NCBI GenBank assembly: GCA_964035795.1 | Contig: OZ038324.1 | Location: forward strand, 4,398,680 to 4,462,679 | Source of the DNA: Pterobdella sp. o SKG-2022 | Lineage: Eukaryota; Annelida; Clitellata; Hirudinida; Piscicolidae | Direction: 5' to 3' | Length of the DNA: 64,000 nt | In this document: positions 47,501 to 58,324 of the stretch, in pieces | How the letters are laid out: the number at the start of each line of letters is the position of its first letter | How positions within the stretch are numbered: position 1 is the first letter of the stretch | Translations under genes and position numbers: made by a program | The notes under the pieces: model-generated | The model's database searches: none | The model's input: the letters and a program-made list of their open reading frames with translations, nothing else | Told to the model about the DNA's origin: nothing

Positions 47501-50500
47501 AGGACAGAATCCCTGTAAGGCACCACAATCTTTTTCTTCGACCCACTTGATATGTCGGCCAGAGCCTGTGTGTTATAGGAAAATTTGGTATGTGTTGAAG
47601 GAAGCTTGAAGGTGTATGGTATTATGTGTAGTTTCTTTAGGTAAAGAGGAGCGTTCGAAAAAAGACGTTTGTTTGAGAAATAAGCTGAAATTTCCGATAA
47701 GTGAATTCTTATAACTCAGGCTTAATTTTTTTTTTAATTTTTTTTCACTTTCATTTGTAGTTATCTCGTTTTTGCTGTCATTGCATTTCATATGCCAATG
47801 GGGTCTAATAACTCTTAAAGTTTGTCAGTATATAATCGTACTTGTATTATTGTATTTCTTATATAAAACATACTACATCATTGTATAGTAATAAATAACA
47901 ATAAAAAATTTCTAGAACAAAGGCAAGCGACTGAGGCAATTTTAAACTTACAGAAATGACATTGCCCAGAGCGGAAAGAGACTTGTTGATGTTGGCACCC
48001 TCCTTTAAACGGTCACCCGTTGCTCCTGTGCTATCTGCCCTCTCCGAGCCTGTGATTGGTTGCATTTCAGTTGTGATGTAGTTTGTGGTTGGTGTGGTTA
48101 TTAATAGTTTTAAGATGAGTGGGTTATTAAGGTAATTTAGTTTGTAAAAAAAGAATGGTTATAGAGAATTCCGCTGTTTAAGCTATTTGATTTGAACATG
48201 CTTGAGTGTGAAAACCTTTAGTAAATAGGAAAAGTAAAATAGAATACCAAAGCTTATTGATATATTGTATGAATCTTTTTATGAAGAGTTCTTCCGCTTA
48301 GAAGGCGTGAAGAAAATAATCGCATTAAAATCTCAAGTAATTGAGATGCAACCTGCCAGATCTACCAAGTTCATTACACTCCCTTTTTTGCTCTCACTCT
48401 TGCCTTCCCCTGTCATTCAGGTTTGATTGAGTTATTAGATTTCAAGCTATTCTTACGGTTTTTAAAGAATTATTTTAAAATGGGATTTTTTAGTTATAAA
48501 AATTTTAACATCTAGGAAGTAAATCTAATCCAATCAATCATTCAGTTGAATAAACACCATCAACATAGATCAAAGGTAATCATTATAACAGACCAGTGTA
48601 TTGATCAAAAGTGACTGTGACAAGGGTGTGAGCTCTGCTGCTAGTTGCATTCATGTTGGTCGAAGCCACTGTGCGGTGAGCTGTGCCTGTGTGTTGTTGT
48701 TGTTGTTATTGTTGTGTTTTTGTTGTTTTTTTTGTTGTTATTTATGTAGGCGTTTTAATGGCTGTTGTTTTTTTATCCGTTTTTTGTTATTTACGTAGAT
48801 TTTGTTGAAATGGTTGTTGTTGTTGCTCGTTATAGTATGTAGCTCTTTATGTTCCAATAGTTAATAGCATATAAAACTGTTATCTACCTTGCTGCATTCT
48901 TTTATCTATCTCTTCATAACTTCCTACAGGCACATGTTTGAGGCCCTGGTGATGGTAGTGGTGGTGGAGATGGTGGTGGTGGAGATGGTGGTGGTGGAGA
49001 TGGTGGTGGTGGTGGTGGAGATGGTGGTGGTGGTGGTGGAGATGGTGGTGGTGGTAGAGATGGTGGTGGTGGAGGTAGTGATGGTAGTGGTGTGGTGGTG
49101 GTGAGGGTGGCGATATAATAATTTATTGAAAAGCATTTTTTCTAAATATAAAAGATACTTCAAAATGATAAAAAAAATTAAGTAAATTGAAAAGGTTAAA
49201 AGTTATAAAAAACAAAAAATAGACAGATAGAAAAGCATAACAGATAGACAAATAGAAAAACAAAACATATACAAATAGAAAACAGAAAAACAGATTGAGA
49301 AAAAAAAATAAAAAGATGGAAGGATGGAGAAGTGAAAGACAAAAACCTGCACGTAGAAGGATCCGTGTTGAGGGTGCTGTCTCACCTGCAATCCCTTTTT
49401 TCCTTGGTCCTCCACCTTTGTTAGGGTGTTTTCCTTTTATTATTTGTATTTTTTTATATTAATTATCCATCATTGTTAGTTTATTATTATTTTTTTTATT
49501 CCTATTTTTTATTTTTATTATTTTTGATAAATATATATATCTATCTTTTTTAATCGGAAAAAATTTTTCTTTATTCGAAAATACAATATGGAATTCATAT
49601 CTATCATCAATTTCAATATAAACTTTTTTGTAAGTAATCTTTCTCAGGACATTTAAACTGTGCGCCCACCTTTCCCAGGAGGTCTCTCACTTGCTCATTG
49701 TAGATCTCCAACATCGAAAAAGTTACTTCGTACCTCTGTGTGTGCGTTTGTTTGTTTGTTTTTTTGTTTGTGTGGGTTTGCTCGGTTGTTTCTTTTCTAC
49801 TTTTTTTTTGTTTTTCATTCTTTTGTAGAAAAATTGTCTATGTCACGGAAAAAACTTGAGCATTACATAAAAATCAATTTTATAACTTCAAAACAACTTT
49901 TAAAGCTCTAAAAATAACCTCTATTACTAAAATAACAAGAATAATAATATATTATTATTGTTGATAATATTATTATCTTCAAATACTTTGTTTGGATCGG
50001 TGTTTTCACTAATGGTCTTGAAGAGCTGGTCACACGTGATTGGCACGATGCCCCTTGGTTGGTTGGGATAATGATTTGTATTCATTGCATATTTGATATG
50101 AATTTGCATACTAAGTGCCTTATTGATCTGATTCAGTTAGGAGTTTTGAAAGTTTTATCCATATTTTTTAGTTTATAGTTTATATATATACATATATATT
50201 TTTTATTCATTTATTTATATATATTACATTACATAACACTACATAACATTACATTAAATTACACTAGATTACATTAAATTACACTAGATTACATTAAATT
50301 ACACTAGATTACATTAAATTACATTCCATTAATTACATTACATTAAATTAAATTACATTACATTAAATTACATCAAATTACATTACATTACATTGCATTA
50401 AATTACATTACAGTACATTACATTACATTAAATTACATTACAGTACATTAAATTACATTCCATTAATTACATTACATGGCATTCAAGTTTTCCCCAAAGT

Positions 50501-53005
50501 TCAGATAAGTGAAGTGATTATAAGGCGGTTCAGGTGAAAGATTGAGTTACAAAGAATAATAAAGACAATTTTCTTAAAAATCTGTTTTTTTGAAAGATTT
50601 CAACTTTTTATTATATTCACCCATTGGAATCGATGACTAAGTAGTTGAAAACTGATTTCATTAATGTTGAAAAATAATTTAATATATTAAAATAGTGTTC
50701 ATACTTGTTCTTGCCATATCCAATCAGTGAGTAAGACTTTCCTGACCCTGTCTGTCCATATGCGAACAATGAACAGTTGTATCCTTGAGATGGTGGTTTG
50801 ATGTGGTTGTTTTCAGATATAGATCTAATTATAGCATTTAATTACATTAAATTTTATTATACTCCATGAAGTTGAAGGTGTTTCAAATATAAAAGAAAGC
50901 GTTTGAAACTGAACATGGCTATCAACGGAAGCTATAGCAATATAAAGATGTTTTCAATAAGAACTATTAGTGTTCACAAATCTCTTCAGTTTACTTTGGC
51001 TAGAGATAATCATCATATAAGCTATTGTATCCTCGCAACATCACTCACCTTCGAAAGCATTATCGAGAACCCCCTTGCCCAGATCATCATACACTGTCTG
51101 CTGAGAAGCATATCTGTTTGAATGTGGGTTGGTGTGTGTATGATAGGTGTTTTAAAATATGTGTGAGGTTGTATCTATTTCAAAATGTGAGGGAAGTATC
51201 GTATGTATTTAGTTAAGATAATTCGTATTATCCATATCAAATCTAAATCATTCTAAACAAGAGAAGAGAGTCTCAATTATAAAGATAGATCTTTTTGATA
51301 ATGTAAGTTTGTCTTACGAAAAGCTTTATGATTTGAGTTGATCAATACTTTGTGTTTGTTTCTCTCACTTCAAACCTTAATCACTCCCACCTATCATGAT
51401 AGACCCAATTATAACGATTAAAGTGAATGATTCACACCTGGATGAAGATGTATCAGGGCTAAGTACACCATCATCACATGTGGTGTAACCGTCATGGGAC
51501 CAATAGGAAAAGTCGAATGTGAACTGGTGAGATTGTGGTAGGGTGAGTGGTGGGTAGAAAGATTGGTGGATGTGTTGGAATGGTTAAGATGGGTGGTGAT
51601 GGTGTGGGGTGAGTAAGGTTGGTGAAGTTTAAAGGGTAGATGAAAATTTTTGAATTTTGATTGAGTGTTGATAGTGAAAGGGATTTTTCCGATTATTGTG
51701 TTGTTGGTACAGACTTTTTTAGGCGCATCTTCTGTAAAAAAATTCATTTTGAGATTAATTTTTCGATATTTTATTAAAAAATAAATAAAATATAAGATGA
51801 AATTATTTTCTAAACACTAAAAAATTATCTTTCACTATAACTTTTCAGAGACACCTTAAGTATGCTTTGTATAGTAATTAAACTTTAAAAACGTCAATTG
51901 AGGATTCATACATTTATTTAAAATAAAAGCTATAATTTTTAATAAGTATAGCTTGCTAACGTTTTATGATAAAGCTATACTTATCGAAAACCAGCTTTTC
52001 TTTTAAATAAATATATGAGTTCTCAATTGATGTTTTCAAAGTTTAAATATCTCTCATTATCTAAAAGTATTCTTTAATGTATTAAAATTTTTCAAAAAGA
52101 TACTCTACAGATAATTAATATATAAAAAAGATAGGATGTCTCTGGGAAATATCCTTATAAATCTGAACTTTTATTATCAGGGTTGGTGATGGTAGTCATG
52201 TTCCCATCCATTCTTATGATCAACTGCGCCTTCCTGTCCAGCTCTCTGGTTGATTATATGTGTATATACATGTACCATAAACCATAAATTATGGGCTGCA
52301 TTGGTATAGCGCTTGTTAATGGAGAATTTAATATGTAGTTTATTAAGATAACCTTTCTGTTATTAGGAATGATTTTGAAGCGAAGTTTTCAATCATTAAA
52401 ACATTTTTTTTCAATGAAACCTTCTAAAAAATGCTATAAAAACAATTTGAAGAACTGATTTTTCAATTGGTGATGTTAATTAATGTGAAAATTAGGTATT
52501 CACGGAGTAAAATACCATTTTCACTTTGTGTTAATCATCACAATGTATTTCACGATTAAAAACTTCAAACCATGTTAAACTATCAATATTACTAAAAGAT
52601 CATCAGCTTTAATCGCATGCTTAAGTTACAAATGAAGTAACACTCGTTGAGTGTTGAGCCAGTGACTTCAACTAGAAAGGTTTTATAAGTCATTATTGGG
52701 GAAAAAACCTTATGGAATTTTTATTATTTCTCAAAGTAAAAACTTATTCATGAGTTAAAAATGAAGAAAAACTGAATGAAATATCCATTACTTCAACTCT
52801 AAAAAGCTCATTTCTGAGTTATAAATTGAGGATTTCGAATCATTGTTAAAGTGCAAAGCTTATATATTAATTCTGAATAATAATTATGAGTATCATTTAT
52901 CATATAAGTGGTTTAAATGAAAAAATTTCAATTATTTTTATAGTTGTTAGTTAAATATTAAAATACCTCTGATTGAACGGCCTCACTCTCACGGCTACTT
53001 TGACG
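41572..53005 (-). CDS. Kinesin-3 motor, KIF28-like (first exon not found)
   Basis: A plus-end-directed microtubule motor. Thirty-one exons join in phase over about 1075 residues: 53005-52967, 52245-52169, 51731-51715, 51523-51438, 51113-51049, 50783-50705, 50053-49987, 49735-49670, 49415-49347, 48945-48888, 48686-48594, 48409-48353, 48049-47952, 47565-47465, 47241-47173, 46884-46803, 46621-46537, 46395-46292, 46117-45927, 45672-45521, 45214-45160, 45101-45019, 44824-44674, 44401-44314, 44066-43892, 43556-43435, 43220-42960, 42872-42733, 42650-42452, 42008-41862, 41724-41572. Motor marks: [11 protein letters not shown]-loop GQTGSGKS, switch I TSSRAHT, switch [21 protein letters not shown] coiled neck, an FHA domain ([32 protein letters not shown]) and a conserved DPFWDS block follow. 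There is no C-terminal PH domain, which favours KIF28 over KIF1/UNC-104. The initiator exon lies upstream of 53005. Confidence 0.88.
48952..49110. repeat. GGTGGTGGAGAT minisatellite
   Basis: A purine-rich, G-rich tandem tract (GAGATGGTGGTGGTG units) in a kinesin intron, starting seven bases upstream of the exon at 48945-48888 (minus sense). In the transcript it is a C/T/A-rich run leading into the acceptor. Confidence 0.85.
50203..50482. repeat. ATTACATTACA satellite-like tract
   Basis: About 280 bp of imperfect TTACAT units with higher-order copies (ACTAGATTACATTAAATT repeated) in a kinesin intron. Confidence 0.85.
50955..51030. repeat. Dispersed repeat also found at 3940-3995
   Basis: GAACTATTAGTGTTCACAAA, TTTACTTTGGCTAGAG matches AAACTATTAGTATTCACAAG, TTTACTTTGGCTCGAA at 3940. 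These are two unrelated introns sharing non-coding sequence. Confidence 0.45.
51240..51370. repeat. Partial AAGCTT-core element in kinesin intron
   Basis: The right arm and core are present: GATAATGTAAGTTTGTC, TTACGAAAAGCTTTATG, TTTGTGTTTGTTTCTC. The left arm is weak. Confidence 0.5.
51888..52037. mobile_element. Inverted-repeat MITE-like element, second family
   Basis: The left arm is AACGTCAATTGAGGATTCAT, then ACATTTATTTAAAA. The right arm is the inverse (TTTTAAATAAATATATGAG, TTCTCAATTGATGTT). Inner inverted pair AAGTATAGCTT/AAGCTATACTT. About 150 bp. The arms differ from the AAGCTT-core family. Confidence 0.75.
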
Positions 53006-54648
53006 CTGGAAATTTATGGGTTATGATATAACAGTTTGTGTTTATTTGATGTGTTGTCTTATGTGGTATTTAATTGGCTTTTAGGAATTTCATATCATAA
53101 TACAGCTTTTTTATTTTTTGTGCCATTTAATGTATGAAAAAAATGACTTTTTCAGTGAATGTTTGATTTGAGTAATATTTTTTTAGTTTCAAATATAGAT
53201 AAATATATTTAGATACGTCAAATACATTTTAATACTAAAATTGGTTTTAAGGTTTATTTAAACTTCTTCGAGATACACTTAAACTATGATTCATTGATAC
53301 ATTCCCCAACAAAAATACCTTTCTTCGGGCATATTGTCTGCGTTACAACTCTACCACAAAATAATCGCAGCCACTTTTAATAACACTCCACTGAAAACCC
53401 AAACGTTATTCAGAACTAAAACAAGATAGAAATAGTTCTATTTTGAAATAGAAAACACTAGCAACAAATAGACCCAGTAGATTTGATTTATATCATCAAC
53501 TAGAACAAGTTAAAGATAGTGCTATCTTATATAGGCATCTAGGACGAGAGGGCTTTAGAATATATTGACAACTGGAATAAGCTGTCCTATATTGACAACT
53601 GGAACGAGGTGTCTTATATTAGGAATGCAGTTTTGGTTGTTGCTCCGTTGCCATGCCTACGCTTCACCGGTGTCGCTCTGTTGTCGAAAATCTTTTTTAT
53701 GTTTGAGTGTGGCTTTTATCGATGTATATATGTGGTGTAAGAGATTTTTGTCGTTTAAGGATGTAATTTCCTTCAAAGGATGCGCTTATTTTTACGTGAA
53801 ATAAAAACTGATTGTATGATTTGTTTTATTTTTATGGCTGTTATTTTTCCTGTGGGCAAACAAGATTTTTCTCCTCGCATGCTTTAGAAGCTTCTTATAA
53901 AAAAATCTTTGAAGTCTTTTAAAAGATGAAACAATGGGGTCACAAAATAACCTGTGAACGACACTAGAAATAAATACAAGACTTCTATATTGAAAAAAAT
54001 TTCAACTTGGTAATATTTATTATTAACCAAATACATGAATTTTGTGAATAAAAAATCATTGAAAACTGTTTTGGAATTTTTTTTGATTTTGTCACATTAT
54101 ACTATTTACAGTTTCATAATGGTGAAAAACAACAAAACAGACAGGAAATGATGAAAAATTATAAATAAAAACAATATAACGGAGATGTATAAATATTATA
54201 TAATAGATAAAGGCCGACTGTTGTCAAACCCAGTTACTTAGGTTCGCACAGAGGTAAAATCTAATGTTATTAGTTGAATATATACTTTGATTTGTGTGTG
54301 AATATTCCAATCTCTTAATCATAAAAAATTAATGTTAAAAACATTTGATGGTTGGTGGTGTTTTGAGGAATGGTAGTGTTTTAAAGGTTGGTGGAAATTA
54401 TTCAAACAAACCATTTAAAACAATACCGAAAAGCCGACAACAAAAACAATAAAAAACCTCAAACGGATGATTAAAAAATATTGACCTGTTTTTCTAAGCA
54501 ATCTAATCGTTTTGATAACAACAATGCCACCAATCCTTAAAACATCACTACCCAAACACCAACCCACTTCCCTCAACAAACCCAACCAACCAACCTTACC
54601 AGCTTCCCCTACAACACATTTAATCACCAAACAGCCACCACCTCCCTT
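53006..54648. other. PPT1 3' to kinesin 5' interval
   Basis: 1.64 kb between two genes on the minus strand. It should hold the initiator exon and promoter of the kinesin and the 3' end of PPT1. I could not pick the exon: it must end in phase 2 before a GT donor, and no candidate stands out. A short tandem phrase (ATATTGACAACTGGAA) occurs twice at 53561-53601. Confidence 0.4.
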
Positions 54649-57600
54649 TCAATCACTCAACCAATTATTGATAATCTCCTGCTTGAACCAGGCCAATGAA
54701 AACTTGATGTGATCATTCTCCACAGACAAAAAATGCAGACGTCCCTCGTTGTCCATTTCCTTCAAACCCAGTAAGTTCTGCGGCAAAGTGGATAAGCATA
54801 TTTATAATTCGGTGATGATAATAACGAAAATAACAGTATTAAAACAAAATTATATTAAATAATAAGAAAATATTTTTTTAAAGTTTTATTTCATCTTGTC
54901 ACGATGATGGGAAAAAAACACACAAAAGCACCCACACACACGTATAAATAAACAAACAAGCGAAAACACACACACAAACACTAACAAGCAAACACACCTC
55001 TTGATACAAAGCACTCTCCTTCATGGTATATAGCAATTTGTCTTGGCCTGCCTTGTAAAAGCCGAACCACTGTTGTTACGTTGGATAAAGTATATAACTA
55101 TTTTTTTTATTATTATTTATCATGATTATTATTTTTATTATTTAAAATACTGAGATTACTTTCATTAGTAGAAGTAGTAGTATTGTTAATATTAGTAGCT
55201 TTATTATTGATATTATGTTTATTTATATCGTTATTAGATCATTATCAAGACCACCTCAGATTCCTTGGGAGTAACAATAGTTTCTTTCGTAAACATCACC
55301 AATACAAAATTACGTAATCTCATCAGGTTCGTTTTGTATGTTTCGTTGTATTTCTGTGTGTGTATGTATGTATGTATGTATGTATGTATGTATGTATGTA
55401 TGTATGTATGAGTGTTTGTGTTTCTGTCTTTCTGTATGCCTGTGGTTTATATACTTATGACGTTTCAAATTGAAAAATTCATTTGACTCAATCACACCAA
55501 ATGTCTTGCATCTCAATGTTGGTCGTTCAACTTTAGTCATAGTTCGAGGTATTTGTTTCTGGTCTGAAAGATTTTTAAGCGCCAAAATTTTTTAGCGCTG
55601 AATAATAGACATTTTAAACTTCAGAACTTGTATACATTTATCTATCAATATTAATGATTATGCTACTGATGTTAACAGACCATAACAAAAAAAAAAGCCT
55701 TTATTTATAGGAGCTAACTTAAATGCTGTTTAACGTCGATGTCATATATTTTCTTCTTCTTTTTCTTCCCTTCTTCAACATTCATCCACATTTACACAAG
55801 TGCAAAATCAACAATGAACCTGAACTATGAAAATTTCTTATATAGTATCTACATAAGCAAAAGATAATGGAGCCAACTATTTCCTGGTTGATATCAGCAA
55901 GAAAGACACTGCGTTCTCTATATTCCTTCTCTTTCAAAGGGTCATGCCAGTACTCTGCTTGCACTATGCTGGAGGAATGAAGTGAATACCTAATCGAGAT
56001 GTAAATAAGTTGACCCCTAGGTCGCCTCTGAATAGGGTTTCTATTGATAGATTTCACAAGACACCCCTCCAAGTTGACAATGTAATGTTGTATTAATAAT
56101 AATAATATAATATTAAATATTAACACTACTGTTACTTAAACTTCAAACTTGGTGCAGTTTAACATCCAGCCCAGAACAAAAGTATTAATGATTTAAATTT
56201 ATTCAAATTATCATTTTATTTATCATAGAGTAATGAAAATGTGATATAAAGCAACTCACTGGTTTTGGATATAACTGTTGAAGGAATGTTTGAAGATTAA
56301 TGTGAAAATATATTAGATAGTCAAACTTGCTTCAGTCATTTGTTATAGCGCTTAACATATTGAATTTAATTATATGTAGATTGTAATACATCCTATTTGA
56401 AAACACATACAAAAATAAAAAATGATGAGCCGCAAACATTAGGAGAGTAAGAGTCAAAGACAAAAACACAGACAGAATGAAACACGAAAAAACGCATACA
56501 AACAAAATATACCAAAAATAAAAACACACAAACAAAATAAACCACAAATACAAATAAAATAAACCACAAATACAACAAAATAAACCACAAATACAACAAA
56601 ATAAACCACAAATACAAATAAAATAAACCACAAATACAACAAAATAAACCACAAATACAACAAAATAAACCACAAATACAACAAAATAAACCACAAATAA
56701 AAACAGAAAGACCTTTCATAGGCTCCATAAGACACCATTTCTCTGGCATATTCACACACTCTCAGTGACTCGGGGCACTTTGGGAACCCATAAACCCCTA
56801 TTTTTATTTATTATGCAAAGAATAATTATTTTATTATATATTATGTATTTATATTCATTATTTATTAATATAATTATTTATTAATATTTATTACCAGTTA
56901 TTCATTTTTGGCTTTTTTTAATATATACTATGTACAAATCGATGTATTATTCAATTCTATGTTTAGCTTATTCTCATACAAGTTAATTTAATATTCAATT
57001 ATTTGTTTTTAGCTCTTCTTGACACACTGCACATAGCACCTTGGTGTTGACCTCCCAGGGAGATGAGGTTGAGAGGGTTGATGGCAGAGCACCTCTGAAT
57101 CAGTCCCCTTCTGTTGCCGTTAGTATTTTTATAATTAATTTTTCTATTATCATCATTATTTTTATATTTTATTATTTATAATTATTATTTATGAACTTCA
57201 TTTATATTATATTTTTTTTGATAAGCTAATGAAAATTTTTGAAAAGTTTTAAAAGGTCAAAAAGCTTTGTGAATTAAAAGAACTCATAAGCCCTGATGTT
57301 TTTAGTTATTGGTTTTATAATTTGTCAACTACTTCAATATTAATAATTATGGCTTGAAATAATATCCATATTAATTATGATAAAATATTTTCTCAACATA
57401 GTATACCAAATCTATCAAATAAAAGATTTCAAATAAGCATGAATGAGTGACAAAAATTGGCCTCCTTGAGAAAAACCAATAGCATGAAAGCCTTCTTTCA
57501 ATTTTTCATCTTTTGATAATTCATCACACACCTTAGATTATTTTAAAAGAGTTTGATGATATTGTTTGAAATGTGGGTGATGTATCCTTACCATGTCAAT

Positions 57601-58086
57601 CTGCTTGTTGACATTCATCAAAAATCCATTTTCAATATCCTGCAAAAATTTGAAAAAAAAATTTATTTCAATAATATTAAGTAAAGTAAAACAATAAATA
57701 AACATAACACTGAAACTATTAACAAATTTTTGAAAATAAGTATAAAAAAGTAGATCTTATTTTTCAACTACCTACAATCTACCTCAGGCATGTTGTTTCC
57801 AATCCGGATGGATTTGACATAAGTGCCGGGATGGGCTTCTTGAATGGCTTCTTTTAACTGCATCAAGCCAGGGTTCGAGGAAAAGTCTCCTGAAAAAAAG
57901 CAAAGATAAGTTTATGTTAGATTTTTTGTGCAAATTTTACGTGAAATCTTAAATTTTTTAAATTATAGGAGTTTAATTATCATGTGAAATGTCCGTACCC
58001 ATTCCGTGCCAAAAGACAACGGCTTTGTAAGACAAAGCTAATGTTGTCTCACAAAAGAAAAAAAAATAAAATAAATAAAATTTCAT
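54649..58086 (-). CDS. PPT1: Palmitoyl-protein thioesterase 1 (PPT1)
   Basis: A lysosomal thioesterase that removes fatty acyl groups from S-acylated proteins. Ten exons join in phase: 58086-57999, 57889-57783, 57639-57592, 57531-57452, 57110-57040, 56797-56713, 55968-55878, 55353-55255, 55069-54998, 54777-54649. The product is 289 aa (human 306). An N-terminal signal sequence ([17 protein letters not shown]) leads into VVFWHGMGD. The nucleophile motif is GFSQGGQF, followed by [39 protein letters not shown] and WFGFYKAGQ. The C-terminal catalytic His lies in ENDHIKFS. At the position of human Asp233 (NDSIVDP) this protein reads KETIVTP, so Glu replaces the catalytic Asp. Its start is 238 bases from HSC70, divergently. 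Confidence 0.95.
55364..55413. repeat. ATGT microsatellite at a splice acceptor
   Basis: (TATG)n on the plus strand, lying just upstream (transcript sense) of PPT1 exon 8, which starts at 55353. Confidence 0.9.
56515..56700. repeat. 21-bp tandem repeat in PPT1 intron
   Basis: About eight copies of AAAATAAACCACAAATACAA(C), some one or two bases longer. The array ends 13 bases from the PPT1 exon 6 donor and yields spurious Cys/Leu/Phe-rich frames. Confidence 0.9.
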
Positions 58087-58324
58087 GTTATCAGTCATAA
58101 ACAAGTCTTAATCTATTTCTAGGAATACAGAGCGGTAAACGTGGATTTAACTATAAAAACCTATGTCCTGTTTCTTAAAAAAGTCCCTTTCATCGAAATG
58201 TAATGATTTCAAGAATAATTCAATTTTTAAGACTATTTTTGAAAATATATAATATTTATTTTTACTTTTCTTTCACTCAGTCGTCATTATTATGATGCAA
58301 ATATAAACTTGAAGAACAAAAAAC
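58087..58324. promoter_or_regulatory. Divergent promoter region PPT1 / HSC70 with a heat-shock-element-like site
   Basis: 238 bp between divergent start codons. TTC-AA-GAA at 58208-58215 is a perfect two-unit heat-shock-factor core, with a further TTC at 58219. TTC/GAA halves also occur at 58189-58197. An AT-rich stretch with ATATATAATATTT at about 58245 could act as a TATA region. These are short motifs, so function is inference. Confidence 0.35.

Noticed and set aside
53630..53700. Kinesin initiator exon starting ATGGCAACGGAG (minus strand)
   Set aside because: The frame hits a stop after eleven codons with no GT donor of the required phase before it.
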